Source: Conchocele bisecta (lineage: Eukaryota > Mollusca > Bivalvia > Lucinida > Thyasiridae). From it: a stretch of DNA of 64,000 nt. Below, in pieces: positions 1-11,044 of this stretch (the first letter of the stretch is position 1; every line of letters begins with the position of its first letter). A program made the position numbers and the translations under genes. The DNA lies in the NCBI GenBank assembly GCA_029237695.1, contig CM055272.1, positions 15,116,042-15,180,041 of the forward strand, read 5' to 3'. The notes under the pieces are model-generated. The model worked only from the letters and a program-made list of their open reading frames with translations. It did no database searches and was not told where the DNA came from.

Positions 1-165
1 CCGCAGTGTATCATGTGACTTTGATTTACCGATTCCGCGTTATCTGGTTAGATAATGAAATGCAATTTATCCTCATAATCAAATGTTTTTTTTCCAAATT
101 GTGTAACGGGTGAACAAATAGCATATTTACCTCCTTGTTGCATTTTTAAATTGTTTCAGTATACC
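1..165. other. unassigned AT-rich flank
   Basis: I see no gene, hairpin or recognised repeat in this AT-rich stretch before the first MITE. Confidence 0.4.
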
Positions 166-380
166 GTAATAACCCTAAATATTCGGACACAATTTGCTTT
201 GGGAAACCCCTATTAAATAGGGGTTTCCCAAAACAAATTCTATCCAAATACATTGTTATTGTGATGAAACCAGTACTGTCATATTAACCCTAAATATTGG
301 CATGCTCAGTCTTGTAGGGAAACCATATATTTTTATGTGTTTCTCAAAATAAATGGTGTCCAAATATTTAGGGTTATTAC
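166..380. repeat. MITE, AACCCTAAATATT termini, copy 1
   Basis: The ends are inverted copies of GTAATAACCCTAAATATT. The inside holds a perfect palindrome at 201-229 and a second partial copy of the terminus near 285. A related copy lies at 23888-24075 and a fragment at 63047-63092. No coding potential. Confidence 0.7.
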
Positions 381-489
381 TGTACCTGTAATCAGTTATC
401 GAGCTATATGGCTGAATATACCGGTAAGCTTTGTTGTACATTAATTATACATACTGGTATATGTATCTTATATTTGGTCCTGATATTAT

Positions 490-718
490 TAACCCTTAGA
501 CCGCTACACACAACAATTGTCGTCTGCTGTTGCTTTTATATCTTGCCTTATTTCTCAATAAAAACATGGTTTGACAGCACTTCAGAATCATCTGAAGTGC
601 TGTCAAAGCATGTTGTACATTATTCTAAAGTGCTGTCAAAGCAAGTTTTTGATGATAAACATGGAAAATAGAAAATAAACAGCAGACGACAAAAAAATAA
701 GATAGCGGTGTAAGGGTT
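490..718. repeat. MITE, TAACCCTTAGACCGCTA termini, copy 1
   Basis: Terminal inverted repeats start TAACCCTTAGACCGCTA and end TAGCGGTGTAAGGGTT. The inside has CAGCACTTCAGAATCATnTGAAGTGCTG-type palindromic sequence. Related copies are at 19757-19999, 19998-20211, 36901-37118 and 49863-50067. Confidence 0.8.
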
Positions 719-837
719 GACAAACTTTATTGCTGAATCAAAGCTGATTATGCAAAAACATACTACCTTAGTAATTATGCCAGTTATCAAATTAAGCTTT
801 AAAGGGCCTCTGGGATACAGTTGTCTTTCATATATAC

Positions 838-1614
838 ACAATGTAGTCCTTGGCAATCAAATGAGGCTGGTGAAAACCGCATGCAAATATTCCATCTCTG
901 TTCCAAGTTATAGAGGTTTTCATTTCTGCATATTTTATGCAAATGAGCTGTGACATCATTTAAATAATGCAAATTATGATATTTGTTTCTCCGTTAAAAT
1001 CAGTAAAAATGTATGTCTTTCATTGAAATGTGTATTATCAGAATGAATGGCCTTTTTGTGGAATTGATCGGGTTATAAACTTGGAAAAGTCGCAAGAATA
1101 CTGGACGAAGGCCGGAAGGCCTCGTCCAGTATTCCCGCAACTTTTCCAAGTTTATATCCCCGATAAATTCAACAAAAAGGCCATTCATTCCTTATAATTC
1201 CAGCATTTGAAATAAATTCATCAAGAAAATGTGTTTATTTTCCGTTTTCTTAAGAATTATTTTAACTGCGCCTCACGGTTACGGAAAGTAGTTCGGCGTG
1301 GGAGTTTACTGGGATATAAATTTTGGACAGAGTCATGCTACGGGCCAATCAAATGTTAGGGAATTGTGTAAATATTTTTGTGCTGGAATTATTTCTGTAT
1401 ACATGTACATGACCAATATATTAAATTAATTAAGACAGAATGTTAAAAATAAAATAAATAAAATAAGACTTAAGTATTCATAGGTCATCTATGATGTCAC
1501 AGCAAGTCCTGCATAATCCAAGCTAATTTAAAACCTACATAACTTGTGACAGAGATGGAATATTTGCTTGCGGTTTTCATCAGTCTTGTTATATCGTCAA
1601 GGACTATAATATGC
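838..1614. repeat. inverted-repeat element hosting a nested hairpin element
   Basis: The segments 838-962 and 1490-1614 are diverged inverted copies sharing GCAAATATTCCATCTCTG and GTGACATCAT blocks. They bracket the hairpin-plus-tail element at 1040-1392, so the outer element is older. Short reading frames in both arms translate to the same peptide only because the arms are inverted copies. Confidence 0.6.
1040..1392 (+). mobile_element. hairpin-plus-tail element, copy 1
   Basis: The first 150 bp form a long near-perfect palindrome, GGAATGAATGGCC to GGCCATTCATTCC, with a GGCCGGAAGGCC centre. A conserved 200-bp tail follows, itself bounded by ATAATTCCAGCA and TGCTGGAATTAT. The same architecture recurs at 11550-11902 and 46552-46895. 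It has no reading frame and is a non-autonomous mobile element of unknown class. Confidence 0.75.
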
Positions 1615-1904
1615 ATATTAAACACCACTGCATCCGACAGGCCTGTTAATGTGTTTTCTATCACGTACCATGTTATGTGTTTCATTTATTATATAGTAAT
1701 TTAATTGTGTTGTGTATACGTTGTTGTTATATTAACGTTCAGATTTATTATATAGTAATTTAATTGTGTTGTGTATACATTGTTATATTAACATTTCCAC
1801 GTGAGTACAAAGTTAGAAATATAATAGTTGAAGTAGCTTAACGCCGAGAATGCTTGATTTTTGGCTAGTTGCGTCACTTAAGTCACTGTCGTGTGTGAAT
1901 ACCA
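1393..1904. other. AT-rich stretch with a short direct repeat
   Basis: It contains the right arm of the 838-1614 element and then two head-to-tail copies of a roughly 50-bp AT-rich sequence (about 1686-1735 and 1743-1790) sharing ATATAGTAATTTAATTGTG. No gene seen. Confidence 0.6.
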
Positions 1905-2198
1905 GTAGCCTATTTCACCAACATTGCAAAGTATACTTTCCTAGCAAAGTATACTTTGAGGGAGAAATTTTCAATTTTAGGATAAATGTATTAATTTTTA
2001 TTATACTGAATTTATTACATTATCGGCTGTGATAATGTAATAAATTCAGTATAATAATTCTGCATACTTTGAATCATCAAATATATGCAGTGGTAGGTTC
2101 TATAATAATTAATGCATTTTTGGAAAAATAAATGATTGCTCCCTCAAAGTATACTTTGCTAGAAAAGTATACTTTGCAATGTTGGTGAAATGGGCTAC
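1905..2198. repeat. MITE, GTAGCCTATTTCACCAAC family, copy 1
   Basis: The ends are inverted GTAGCCTATTTCACCAAC, each followed by two GCAAAGTATACTTTG-type repeats. The centre is a palindrome of GAATTTATTACATTATC. Other copies: 19334-19638, 24752-29645 (split), 34767-35057, 44029-44340 and 60972-61261. This is the commonest intact MITE in the window. Confidence 0.9.
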
Positions 2199-2599
2199 AG
2201 GGCTCCAGATAAGGAATTAGTAAATGAGTATTGTTACTCCATCATTTCTGAAGCAATTGGGTAGTTCAAAATTTTAATTGGTTAAAATAAGATCACTACT
2301 GTTTACTCATCAACAGACAGCAATTATTGAATAATTTGCTTCGAAATGAAAACACGTCTTGGTATTTCATTAGTTGTCTCCTTGGAGACAATTCTAATGG
2401 AATACCAAGATATGTTTTAATGGAAAATAAGAAAATATGCTTTAGTTTTGGTCTATTTCTGGTTTTCTGCAGCATGATAAACGTACCACAAATTTTGTAT
2501 TGCTTTTTCATACTCGCTACTTCTTATTTCAATTGGGTTTTTGGAAATTTTAATTGGGTATTTAAGCAAATACATGTACACAGCTTATCTGGAGCTCTG
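2198..2599. repeat. MITE, CAGAGCTCCAGATAAG family, copy 1
   Basis: It is bounded by CAGGGCTCCAGATAAG and CTTATCTGGAGCTCTG. The centre (2350-2410) is a hairpin around TGTCTCCTTGGAGACA. A partial inverted-orientation copy is at 21740-22036, and relatives with other interiors are at 40869-41567 and 46520-47240. The 120-residue frame inside is not conserved and is judged non-coding. Confidence 0.75.
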
Positions 2600-2885
2600 G
2601 AATACCCATGCATTCTTCCTTCTTTCAATATATTGCTACTTTCATTCGTTCTAATTGAACACCAGATGTCATTTTTTTTGTTTGTGTGATAGTCAAAGCT
2701 AAGTTATTGTTATTTAATTTACTGGACATGCATTGCTGAATAGCGATTACCGTACATTTCGTTTAATCAACTTTTCTCACAGTAGACGTGATAAAAATTT
2801 ACAAGTGCTGCACAACCGCCTGCATTGATCCTGCCCAGATGTCAACGTCTCTGAATAATATCTATTGGCAATCTCAACTCGCAAT

Positions 2886-2934
2886 TTGATTGGCTGAGCC
2901 TGAGCTGTATCACAGCTCAGGCTTAGCCAATCAA
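2886..2934. repeat. perfect short hairpin, TTGATTGGCTGAG arms
   Basis: About 23-bp arms, TTGATTGGCTGAGCCTGAG and its complement, around a 3-base loop. The surrounding sequence (about 2790-2990) recurs in reverse orientation at 31553-31690. Confidence 0.6.
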
Positions 2935-3150
2935 GCTGCTTGACAATATTCAAGTATTTTTAATTAAAATAAATGACAAATATTGGCAGAATTAGCGCAG
3001 GCGGTGGTGTGCGTGCCTACATACATTGGTGATAATTAATGGCGAAATAACAATTATTTGTTTGGCGAAGGAATCCCTTGTTTGATAGGTGATTCTGGAC
3101 AGTCGTGCGTTATAAAATCAAGTACAATCAAGACTTTGGCTCTTTTGTTA

Positions 3151-3356
3151 CATTTCAGGGCTGAATAAAAAGTTTTTTTATTGTAAATATTCAGTTCTGA
3201 TTTCGGGATCCCCCCCCCCCCCCATTTGTACATGTACTTGAACATGTATATGTACTTGTACAGGTAACATATGGGATTTAGTACTAAACCCATTGACCCG
3301 GCCTTAGAAGACCTTAATTAGCTGTTGATAGGCCGTTAAACCCCAATAAACAAACT
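3151..3356 (+). mobile_element. SINE, 3' part, truncated and with poly-C
   Basis: It matches the 3' half of the SINE seen whole at 14177-14566, from TTTCAGGGCTGAAT to the AATAAACAAAC tail. A run of 14 C lies at 3210-3223. The 5' half is missing. Confidence 0.7.
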
Positions 3357-3654
3357 TATGAAATCAAGCACAGCAACATTAAAAATACTGAAACAAGTTG
3401 TTAAAATAGTGAATCCTGTAACATGGGCATGCAGGACTATAGTCTGTTTCACGAAAGCTGCCCAAATTTTACGGCGGCCATATAAACAATTCAAAAACAA
3501 TATTTTTTTCGATAATATTAAATCAAAGGAAAATTTAAGAATGAGCCTTCTTTTTATTTCGTGAAATTTGGTCAAATATTGATTTTATTGCGAAAACAAA
3601 ATTTCCCCATGTTAAATCCCCATAGACATCTTCACAGAGTGAAGATGTCTATGG

Positions 3655-4123
3655 GTTAGAAGACACCAAATGGTGCGAAACCGCCCAGGGTGTATGCAAA
3701 AGTAGTCCGGTATAAAAAAATAGTGCGGGTGTTTTGAGGTCACAGACACCGTTTGCTTGCAAATCTTGATCCATTACTACCCAGTTTCACTTGAGGAACA
3801 TTTTGGGGTGCCTTTAACACCAGTTTTCAGCATATTTGTAGCATTTAAAAGAAAACGCTGAACCTGTTGGTCACTTGATGTACACGGAGTTTCCGTGGCC
3901 AACAAATGTACACAATATTGGAGGATATGACAAGGTTGGATTTTTCTTTCTTAGGAGTAAGTGAACCTATTGTTTAGTTCATGCGGAACCAGTACAGACT
4001 GGCTGCAGGTCATGTACAAGTGGGTCCCACAACATCCATACGAATAGTGAAAGTAGGAGAGACTGGCCTTATTGGATGGCATTCGGTTAAATTATATAGT
4101 AAAACTATTTGGTGGTGTCTAAC
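3655..4123 (+). repeat. left 469-bp terminal direct repeat
   Basis: By eye it is identical to 8565-9033 over all 469 bases. It carries its own inverted ends, GTTAGAAGACACC and GGTGTCTAAC, so each terminal repeat also looks like a small element. Identity implies recent formation or gene conversion. Confidence 0.9.
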
Positions 4124-7100
4124 CTATAAGGTGTGCCTAGGCCCTATGTGAGATATGTTTTTTTGTAGAATTTGAAGTTGGAAGTTTATGTTTCTTGTAG
4201 CTATGTCTCTGGGAACATAATTTAAAGTTACTGCGACAAGAGTAATCGAGCGGGACTCCGCGATGCAACACATTTGTTCTTTCTGTATCGCAGACGGACA
4301 GTTATCGGCTTCAAAATCTTCTAAAATCTTGATTTCTCAGCTTTATTTAGTCAAATATAATAAACCAGTGTATGTAAATTACCTGTAGGTGATTGGGCTT
4401 GGAATGTGACAGTAATATACACACAAAACAGTCATTATAGTGTGTTTTTCATATTTTTTTTCATTGATATTGGCTTCTGATGGACAATTAAGAAGTTCGG
4501 GAAAGTGGCGCGGCATCGCGACGCTGTTCCGAAATTTGCCAAAATTAGGCGTAAGTGTATTGTTTTGCGTATCGGTATAGTACCAATACACTATGAGTAC
4601 TCAAAAAACATTGTTTTTCCTTTCCTCCTGTGTCATAAAGCAAATTTCTTGACTGACCGTTCCAAGCCAGTACCCTTTTGTCTGTCGACCATTCCAGAGT
4701 GGCATACATGTTGGTATAGTTTCAGTGATGGGTCTTTATATGTAGAATGGTTAGCTATAACACTATTTAGGGTAATGTTATGTGATTTTATGGAGATTTG
4801 TGCTTTTAATTCGTCATCTATTAAAATTCTCCATAGTTCTGTAGTAGCTCAATTTAAGGTAGAATGTGGACAGTCAAATGGTGGAGTTACATAGCTGCTG
4901 TGTGACAACCATTTGAGATATTTGCTCCAAACTTGGTACTGTATCCAGGAATAGAAGCTAGTTTTGAATAGTGAATATTGTAGAATGAGTTGTAGTGGGA
5001 CTGGTACACTTATAAGGTGTGCCTAGGCCCTATGTGAGATATGTTTTTTTGTAGAATTTGAAGTTGGAAGTTTATGTTTCTTGTAGCTATGTCTCTGGGA
5101 ACATAATTTAAAGTTACTGCGACAAGAGTAATCGAGCGGACTCCGCGATGCAACACATTTGTTCTTTCTGTATCGCAGACGGACAGTTATCGGCTTCAAA
5201 ATCTTCTAAAATCTTGATTTCTCAGCTTTATTTAGTCAAATATAATAAACCAGTGTATGTAAATTACCTGTAGGTGATTGGGCTTGGAATGTGACAGTAA
5301 TATACACCAAAACAGTCATTATAGTGTGTTTTTCATATTTTTTTTCATTGATATTGGCTTCCTGATGGACAATTAAGAAGTTCGGGAAAGTGGCGCGGCA
5401 TCGCGACGCTGTTCCGAAATTTGCCAAAATTAGGCGTAAGTGTATTGTTTTCGCATATCGGTATAGTACCAATACACTACTGAGTACTCAAAAAACATTG
5501 TGTTTCCTTTCCTCCTGTGTCATAAAGCAAATTTCTTGACTGACCGTTCCAAGCCAGTACCCTTTTGTCTGTCGACCATTCCAGAGTGGCATACATGTTG
5601 GTATAGTTTCAGTGATGGGTCTTTATATGTAGAATGGTTAGCTATAACACTATTTAGGGTAATGTTATGTGATTTTATGGAGATTTGTGCTTTTAATTCA
5701 TCATCTATTAAAATTCTCCATAGTTCTGTAGTAGCTCAATTTAAGGTAGAATGTGGACAGTCACATGGTGGAGTTACATAGCTGCTGTGTGACAACCATT
5801 TGAGATATTTGCTCCAAACTTGGTACTGTATCCAGGAATAGAAGCTAGTTTTGAATAGTGAATATTGTAGAATGAGTTGTAGTGGGACTGGTACACTTAT
5901 AAGGTGTGCCTAGGCCCTATGTGAGATATGTTTTTTTGTAGAATTTGAAGTTGGAAGTTTATGTTTCTTGTAGCTATGTCTCTGGGAACATAATTTAAAG
6001 TTACTGCGACAAGAGTAATCGAGCGGACTCCGCGATGCAACACATTTGTTCTTTCTGTATCGCAGACGGACAGTTATCGGCTTCAAAATCTTCTAAAATC
6101 TTGATTTCTCAGCTTTATTTAGTCAAATATAATAAACCAGTGTATGTAAATTACCTGTAGGTGATTGGGCTTGGAATGTGACAGTAATATACACCAAAAC
6201 AGTCATTATAGTGTGTTTTTCATATTTTTTTTCATTGATATTGGCTTCCTGGATGGACAATTAAGAAGTTCGGGAAAGTGGCGCGGCATCGCGACGCTGT
6301 TCCGAAATTTGCCAAAATTAGGCGTAAGTGTATTGTTTTCGCATATCGGTATAGTACCAATACACTACTGAGTACTCAAAAACATTGTTTTTCCTTTCCT
6401 CCTGTGTCATAAAGCAAATTTCTTGACTGACCGTTCCAAGCCAGTACCCTTTTGTCTGTCGACCATTCCAGAGTGGCATACATGTTGGTATAGTTTCAGT
6501 GATGGGTCTTTATATGTAGAATGGTTAGCTATAACACTATTTAGGGTAATGTTATGTGATTTTATGGAGATTTGTGCTTTTAATTCATCATCTATTAAAA
6601 TTCTCCATAGTTCTGTAGTAGCTCAATTTAAGGTAGAATGTGGACAGTCACATGGTGGAGTTACATAGCTGCTGTGTGACAACCATTTGAGATATTTGCT
6701 CCAAACTTGGTACTGTATCCAGGAATAGAAGCTAGTTTTGAATAGTGAATATTGTAGAATGAGTTGTAGTGGGACTGGTACACTTATAGGTGTGCCTAGG
6801 CCCTATGTGAGATATGTTTTTTTGTAGAATTTGAAGTTGGAAGTTTATGTTTCTTGTAGCTATGTCTCTGGGAACATAATTTAAAGTTACTGCGACAAGA
6901 GTAATCGAGCGGACTCCGCGATGCAACACATTTGTTCTTTCTGTATCGCAGACGGACAGTTATCGGCTTCAAAATCTTCTAAAATCTTGATTTCTCAGCT
7001 TTATTTAGTCAAATATAATAAACCAGTGTATGTAAATTACCTGTAGGTGATTGGGCTTGGAATGTGACAGTAATATACACCAAAACAGTCATTATAGTGT

Positions 7101-8564
7101 GTTTTTCATATTTTTTTTTCATTGATATTGGCTTCCTGATGGACAATTAAGAAGTTTCGGGAAAGTGGCGCGGCATCGCGACGCTGTTCCGAAATTTGCC
7201 AAAATTAGGCGTAAGTGTATTTTTTCGCATATCGGTATAGTACCAATACACTACTGAGTATCAAAAAACATTGTTTTCCTTTCCTCCTGTGTCATAAAGC
7301 AAATTTCTTGACTGACCGTTCCAAGCCAGTACCCTTTTGTCTGTCGACCATTCCAGAGTGGCATACATGTTGGTATAGTTTCAGTGATGGGTCTTTATAT
7401 GTAGAATGGTTAGCTATAACACTATTTAGGGTAATGTTATGTGATTTTATGGAGATTTGTGCTTTTAATTCATCATCTATTAAAATTCTCCATAGTTCTG
7501 TAGTAGCTCAATTTAAGGTAGAATGTGGACAGTCACATGGTGGAGTTACATAGCTGCTGTGTGACAACCATTTGAGATATTTGCTCCAAACTTGGTACTG
7601 TATCCAGGAATAGAAGCTAGTTTTGAATAGTGAATATTGTAGAATGAGTTGTAGTGGGACTGGTACACTTATAAGGTGTGCCTAGGCCCTATGTGAGATA
7701 TGTTTTTTTGTAGAATTTGAAGTTGGAAGTTTATGTTTCTTGTAGCTATGTCTCTGGGAACATAATTTAAAGTTACTGCGACAAGAGTAATCGAGCGGAC
7801 TCCGCGATGCAACACATTTGTTCTTTCTGTATCGCAGACGGACAGTTATCGGCTTCAAAATCTTCTAAAATCTTGATTTCTCAGCTTTATTTAGTCAAAT
7901 ATAATAAACCAGTGTATGTAAATTACCTGTAGGTGATTGGGCTTGGAATGTGACAGTAATATACACCAAAACAGTCATTATAGTGTGTTTTTCATATTTT
8001 TTTTCATTGATATTGGCTTCCTGATGGACAATTAAGAAGTTCGGGAAAGTGGCGCGGCATCGCGACGCTGTTCCGAAATTTGCCAAAATTAGGCTAAGTA
8101 GTGTATTGTTTTCGCTATATCGGTATAGTACCAATACACTACTGAGTACTCAAAAAACATTGTTTTTCCTTTCCTCCTGTGTCATAAAGCAAATTTCTTG
8201 ACTGACCGTTCCAAGCCAGTACCCTTTTGTCTGTCGACCATTCCAGAGTGGCATACATGTTGGTATAGTTTCAGTGATGGGTCTTTATATGTAGAATGGT
8301 TAGCTATAACACTATTTAGGGTAATGTTATGTGATTTTATGGAGATTTGTGCTTTTAATTCATCATCTATTAAAATTCTCCATAGTTCTGTAGTAGCTCA
8401 ATTTAAGGTAGAATGTGGACAGTCACATGGTGGAGTTACATAGCTGCTGTGTGACAACCATTTGAGATATTTGCTCCAAACTTGGTACTGTATCCAGGAA
8501 TAGAAGCTAGTTTTGAATAGTGAATATTGTAGAATGAGTTGTAGTGGGACTGGTACACTTATAG
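4124..8564 (+). repeat. tandem array of five ~886-bp units
   Basis: Units begin with AGGTGTGCCTAGGCCCTATG near 4129, 5015, 5902, 6788 and 7674, giving periods of 886, 887, 886, 886 and 889. Units are almost identical. Each holds an in-frame stretch of 81 or more residues (e.g. 6423-6668) that repeats only because the unit does. Unit 1 differs by point changes and by an indel. No known domain is recognised. Confidence 0.95.
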
Positions 8565-9033
8565 GTTAGAAGACACCAAATGGTGCGAAACCGCCCAGGG
8601 TGTATGCAAAAGTAGTCCGGTATAAAAAAATAGTGCGGGTGTTTTGAGGTCACAGACACCGTTTGCTTGCAAATCTTGATCCATTACTACCCAGTTTCAC
8701 TTGAGGAACATTTTGGGGTGCCTTTAACACCAGTTTTCAGCATATTTGTAGCATTTAAAAGAAAACGCTGAACCTGTTGGTCACTTGATGTACACGGAGT
8801 TTCCGTGGCCAACAAATGTACACAATATTGGAGGATATGACAAGGTTGGATTTTTCTTTCTTAGGAGTAAGTGAACCTATTGTTTAGTTCATGCGGAACC
8901 AGTACAGACTGGCTGCAGGTCATGTACAAGTGGGTCCCACAACATCCATACGAATAGTGAAAGTAGGAGAGACTGGCCTTATTGGATGGCATTCGGTTAA
9001 ATTATATAGTAAAACTATTTGGTGGTGTCTAAC
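8565..9033 (+). repeat. right 469-bp terminal direct repeat
   Basis: Identical by eye to 3655-4123. It is preceded by TTATAG, the end of the last array unit, and followed by the CTATGG target duplication. Confidence 0.9.
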
Positions 9034-9406
9034 CTATGGGGATTTAACATGCGGAAATTTTTTAGAATTTCAGTAATCCTGGACAGATTTTCAAAATTTA
9101 ACTTTTGTTTTCTTAGTTGGATCATTTCCAAGCTATCTAGCTAGGTTTCGGAGTCAATTTCCAAAAACAAATCGTTTTTTGACTCCTCCCACACTCCTTT
9201 GCCTCTTTTTCCCCCATGTTAAATTCCCATAGAGAAATCAATTTTTCATTTTTTAATAAAACCAATATTTGACCAAAATTTCACGAAATAAAAAGAAGGC
9301 TCATTCTTAAATTTTCCTTTAATTTAATACTATCGAAAAAAAAATGGTTTTTGAATTGTTTATATGGCCGTAAAATTTGGGCAGCTTTCGTGAAACAGAC
9401 TATAGT

Positions 9407-9973
9407 CTATTAAATGAAACAGTCGGTTTGTTTTCTCGACAGCGGTGGTATTTTATCATGTTCTTAGTGAATAACGAATCATCTTTCACATCAATAAGTC
9501 ATTGTTGTCAATATTACGTGGAACAGTGATCAAATATTGACATTTTCCTGTGGCGTTTTATCTTTGCAGGGATTCGTCTAGCAACAATTTATTAATTCCC
9601 TATAATGCTTGTATTAGGTTACGGTTTATGTGAAACCTGATGCTGAAACTATATAACCATAAAGGGCAATTTCATCGACAGAATACACATACCGCCAGCT
9701 GACGGTGTCGTAGCTACCATTAGGCAATTTAGGCACATGCCCACACATTGTATCCAGAAATGAGAAAATAAAAGTTCCAAAAATGCAATAACTAGCAGTT
9801 GAAGGTAGAGGATAATGGGTAGGTGTAGCACCGTTGTATGTTTTTAGGCGTTCTGGTTGGGAAATTGTCAGATAGATGTAATAATTAACTACAAACATAA
9901 AAACTTTCTATGCACGTAAAAAGGTTTTTACCTACAAATGTAAAAACCTCACTTAGATAAAGTTTAACATGTA
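9407..9973. other. unassigned single-copy-looking stretch
   Basis: No hairpin, known repeat or convincing exon. The 90-residue minus-strand frame at 9626-9898 has no recognisable motif. Confidence 0.4.
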
Positions 9974-10177
9974 CAGTGGAACCTCTCTAAACCGGACACC
10001 AAGAAAACTCCTGTGATCTAATTTTAGATGAGTTTCTTGGTCATTTATCTCAGGTGATAATGTCTGTTCGTGATTGCATAGCACACACCTATGGCTTATA
10101 ATGATGAACTAACTGATTTACGGTAAAACCTCTCTAAGCCGGACACCCTGGGTGTCCGGTTCAGACGGCTTTCACTG
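9974..10177. repeat. pogo/Tigger-like MITE, copy 1
   Basis: It starts CAGTGGAACCTCTCTAAACC and ends in the inverted GGTTCAGACGGCTTTCACTG, flanked by TA on both sides. CAGTnnAACCTC termini with TA duplication are typical of the pogo/Tigger branch of Tc1-mariner. Related shorter copies are at 15189-15371 and 22211-22274. Confidence 0.75.
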
Positions 10178-10216
10178 TAACAAGTTTTCTTCACGTGGCT
10201 GCGCTCAGTCTCTAAT

Positions 10217-10500
10217 CAAACTGCATGTAAATTTGGAATGGTTGGTCAACACTGAGCTGTGCTCAGTATCAGCCAATCAACCTGCATGAAAAGCAGGAAG
10301 TTTGATTGGTCTAGGCTGAGCTGTGCTCGGCATCGACCAATCAAACTCATGATTTTGAGTACAAATTCGGAGACCATGCTCAGAAAGTAATGCCCAGTAT
10401 AGCTCCAGATTATCATTGCATTCCTGCAGTCATGTAAAATCGGTTGACTAATAACCCTGATCAGACTGCTAATTCTCCGAACAATGATTAATCTGGGGGG
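10217..10500. repeat. diverged repeat with GAGCTGTGCTC modules
   Basis: Two modules near 10250 and 10310 share GAGCTGTGCTC and ACCAATCAA with palindromic character. Family and ends are not resolved. Confidence 0.35.
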
Positions 10501-10713
10501 TCGCACACATCATGCATAAGGTCCCTTTTCTCATCCCAGGGGTCCAAATGGTTATTTGTGGCTGTGACTGGAGAGATGAGGCTTATGGGTGTTGCGACCG
10601 GTGTAGATCCAGATCAGCCTGTGCATTCGCACAGTCTGATCAGGATCTGCACAGTTTGCCATTCCATCAATGAAACACCCGTCATGCTTGTGTAACAGGA
10701 AGAGAAAAATATG

Positions 10714-10786
10714 CACCCGACCCAGGACTCAAACCCAGCACCTCCCGCTTACAAGGTGGTCGCTCTACCGACTGAGCTAACCGGGC
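10714..10786 (-). pseudogene. tRNA-like sequence in LTR 1 (anticodon UGU)
   Basis: This 73-nt sequence folds as a tRNA cloverleaf: acceptor GCCCGGT with GTCGGGT, D arm GCTC/GAGC, anticodon loop CTTGTAA (UGU, threonine by anticodon). The A box TAGCTCAGTCGG matches consensus and the B box GGTTTGAGTCC has one mismatch. The anticodon stem has an A-C mismatch and the T stem relies on wobble pairs, so it is probably decayed. It lies inside an LTR and is not a stand-alone gene. Confidence 0.75.
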
Positions 10787-10971
10787 ACAGATACATATTT
10801 TCTCTCCCGAGTTACTAGATCCGTACCGTGACATACTCCCTCGCCAAATTGAAATTCGTCCTCGAATTACATATTGTTTGGGTACAGTGATTATCTGTGG
10901 GACAATCTCGAAGCATATGCCAGTCACGGTCCCTCTTTGGGCACCAAATGTCACAGGAAGAGAAAAATATG

Positions 10972-11044
10972 TGCCCGACCCGGGACTCGAACCCGGCACC
11001 TCCCGCTTTCAAGGCGGTCGCTCTACTGACTGAGCTAACCGGGC
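10972..11044 (-). tRNA. tRNA-like sequence in LTR 2 (anticodon UGA)
   Basis: This 73-nt sequence has an intact acceptor (GCCCGGT/GTCGGGC), D arm, T arm CCGGG/CCCGG and the exact B box GGTTCGAGTCC. The anticodon loop CTTGAAA gives UGA, but the short variable arm does not fit a true tRNA-Ser, which needs a long one. It is best read as a pol III promoter-bearing tRNA derivative carried by the LTR. A working tRNA is possible but unlikely. Confidence 0.65.

Larger units (their letters stand above)
3655..9033. mobile_element. composite insertion: 469-bp direct repeats around a satellite array
   Basis: The insert starts GTTAGAAGACACC and ends GGTGTCTAAC, which are imperfect inverted termini. It is flanked by a 6-bp duplication CTATGG (3649-3654 and 9034-9039) that occurs once in the uninterrupted MITE. 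It consists of a 469-bp repeat, five 886-bp tandem units, and the 469-bp repeat again in the same orientation. No reverse transcriptase, integrase or transposase frame is present, so it would be non-autonomous. The layout resembles an LTR element, but the ends are not TG...CA. Confidence 0.85.
3436..9406. repeat. MITE, ACTATAGTCTGTTTCACGAA family, split by a 5.4-kb insertion
   Basis: The left arm 3436-3654 and right arm 9034-9406 together match the uninterrupted copies at 29858-30428 and 48143-48724. Those copies carry ACATCTTCACTCCGTGAAGATGT at the centre. The insertion lies just right of this hairpin, so the empty site is known. Confidence 0.9.

Noticed and set aside
4505..8443. Conserved 81-129-residue frames in the 886-bp units as a gene family
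   Set aside because: The frames are as conserved as the flanking non-coding bases, have no recognised domain, and are conserved only because the units are near-identical.
3655..9033. Ordinary LTR retrotransposon
   Set aside because: The direct repeats do not have TG...CA ends, no primer site or purine tract is evident, and the interior is a satellite array without gag or pol.
10972..11044. Stand-alone functional tRNA-Ser(UGA) gene
   Set aside because: It lacks the long variable arm of tRNA-Ser and lies inside a duplicated 143-bp LTR with TG...CA ends.
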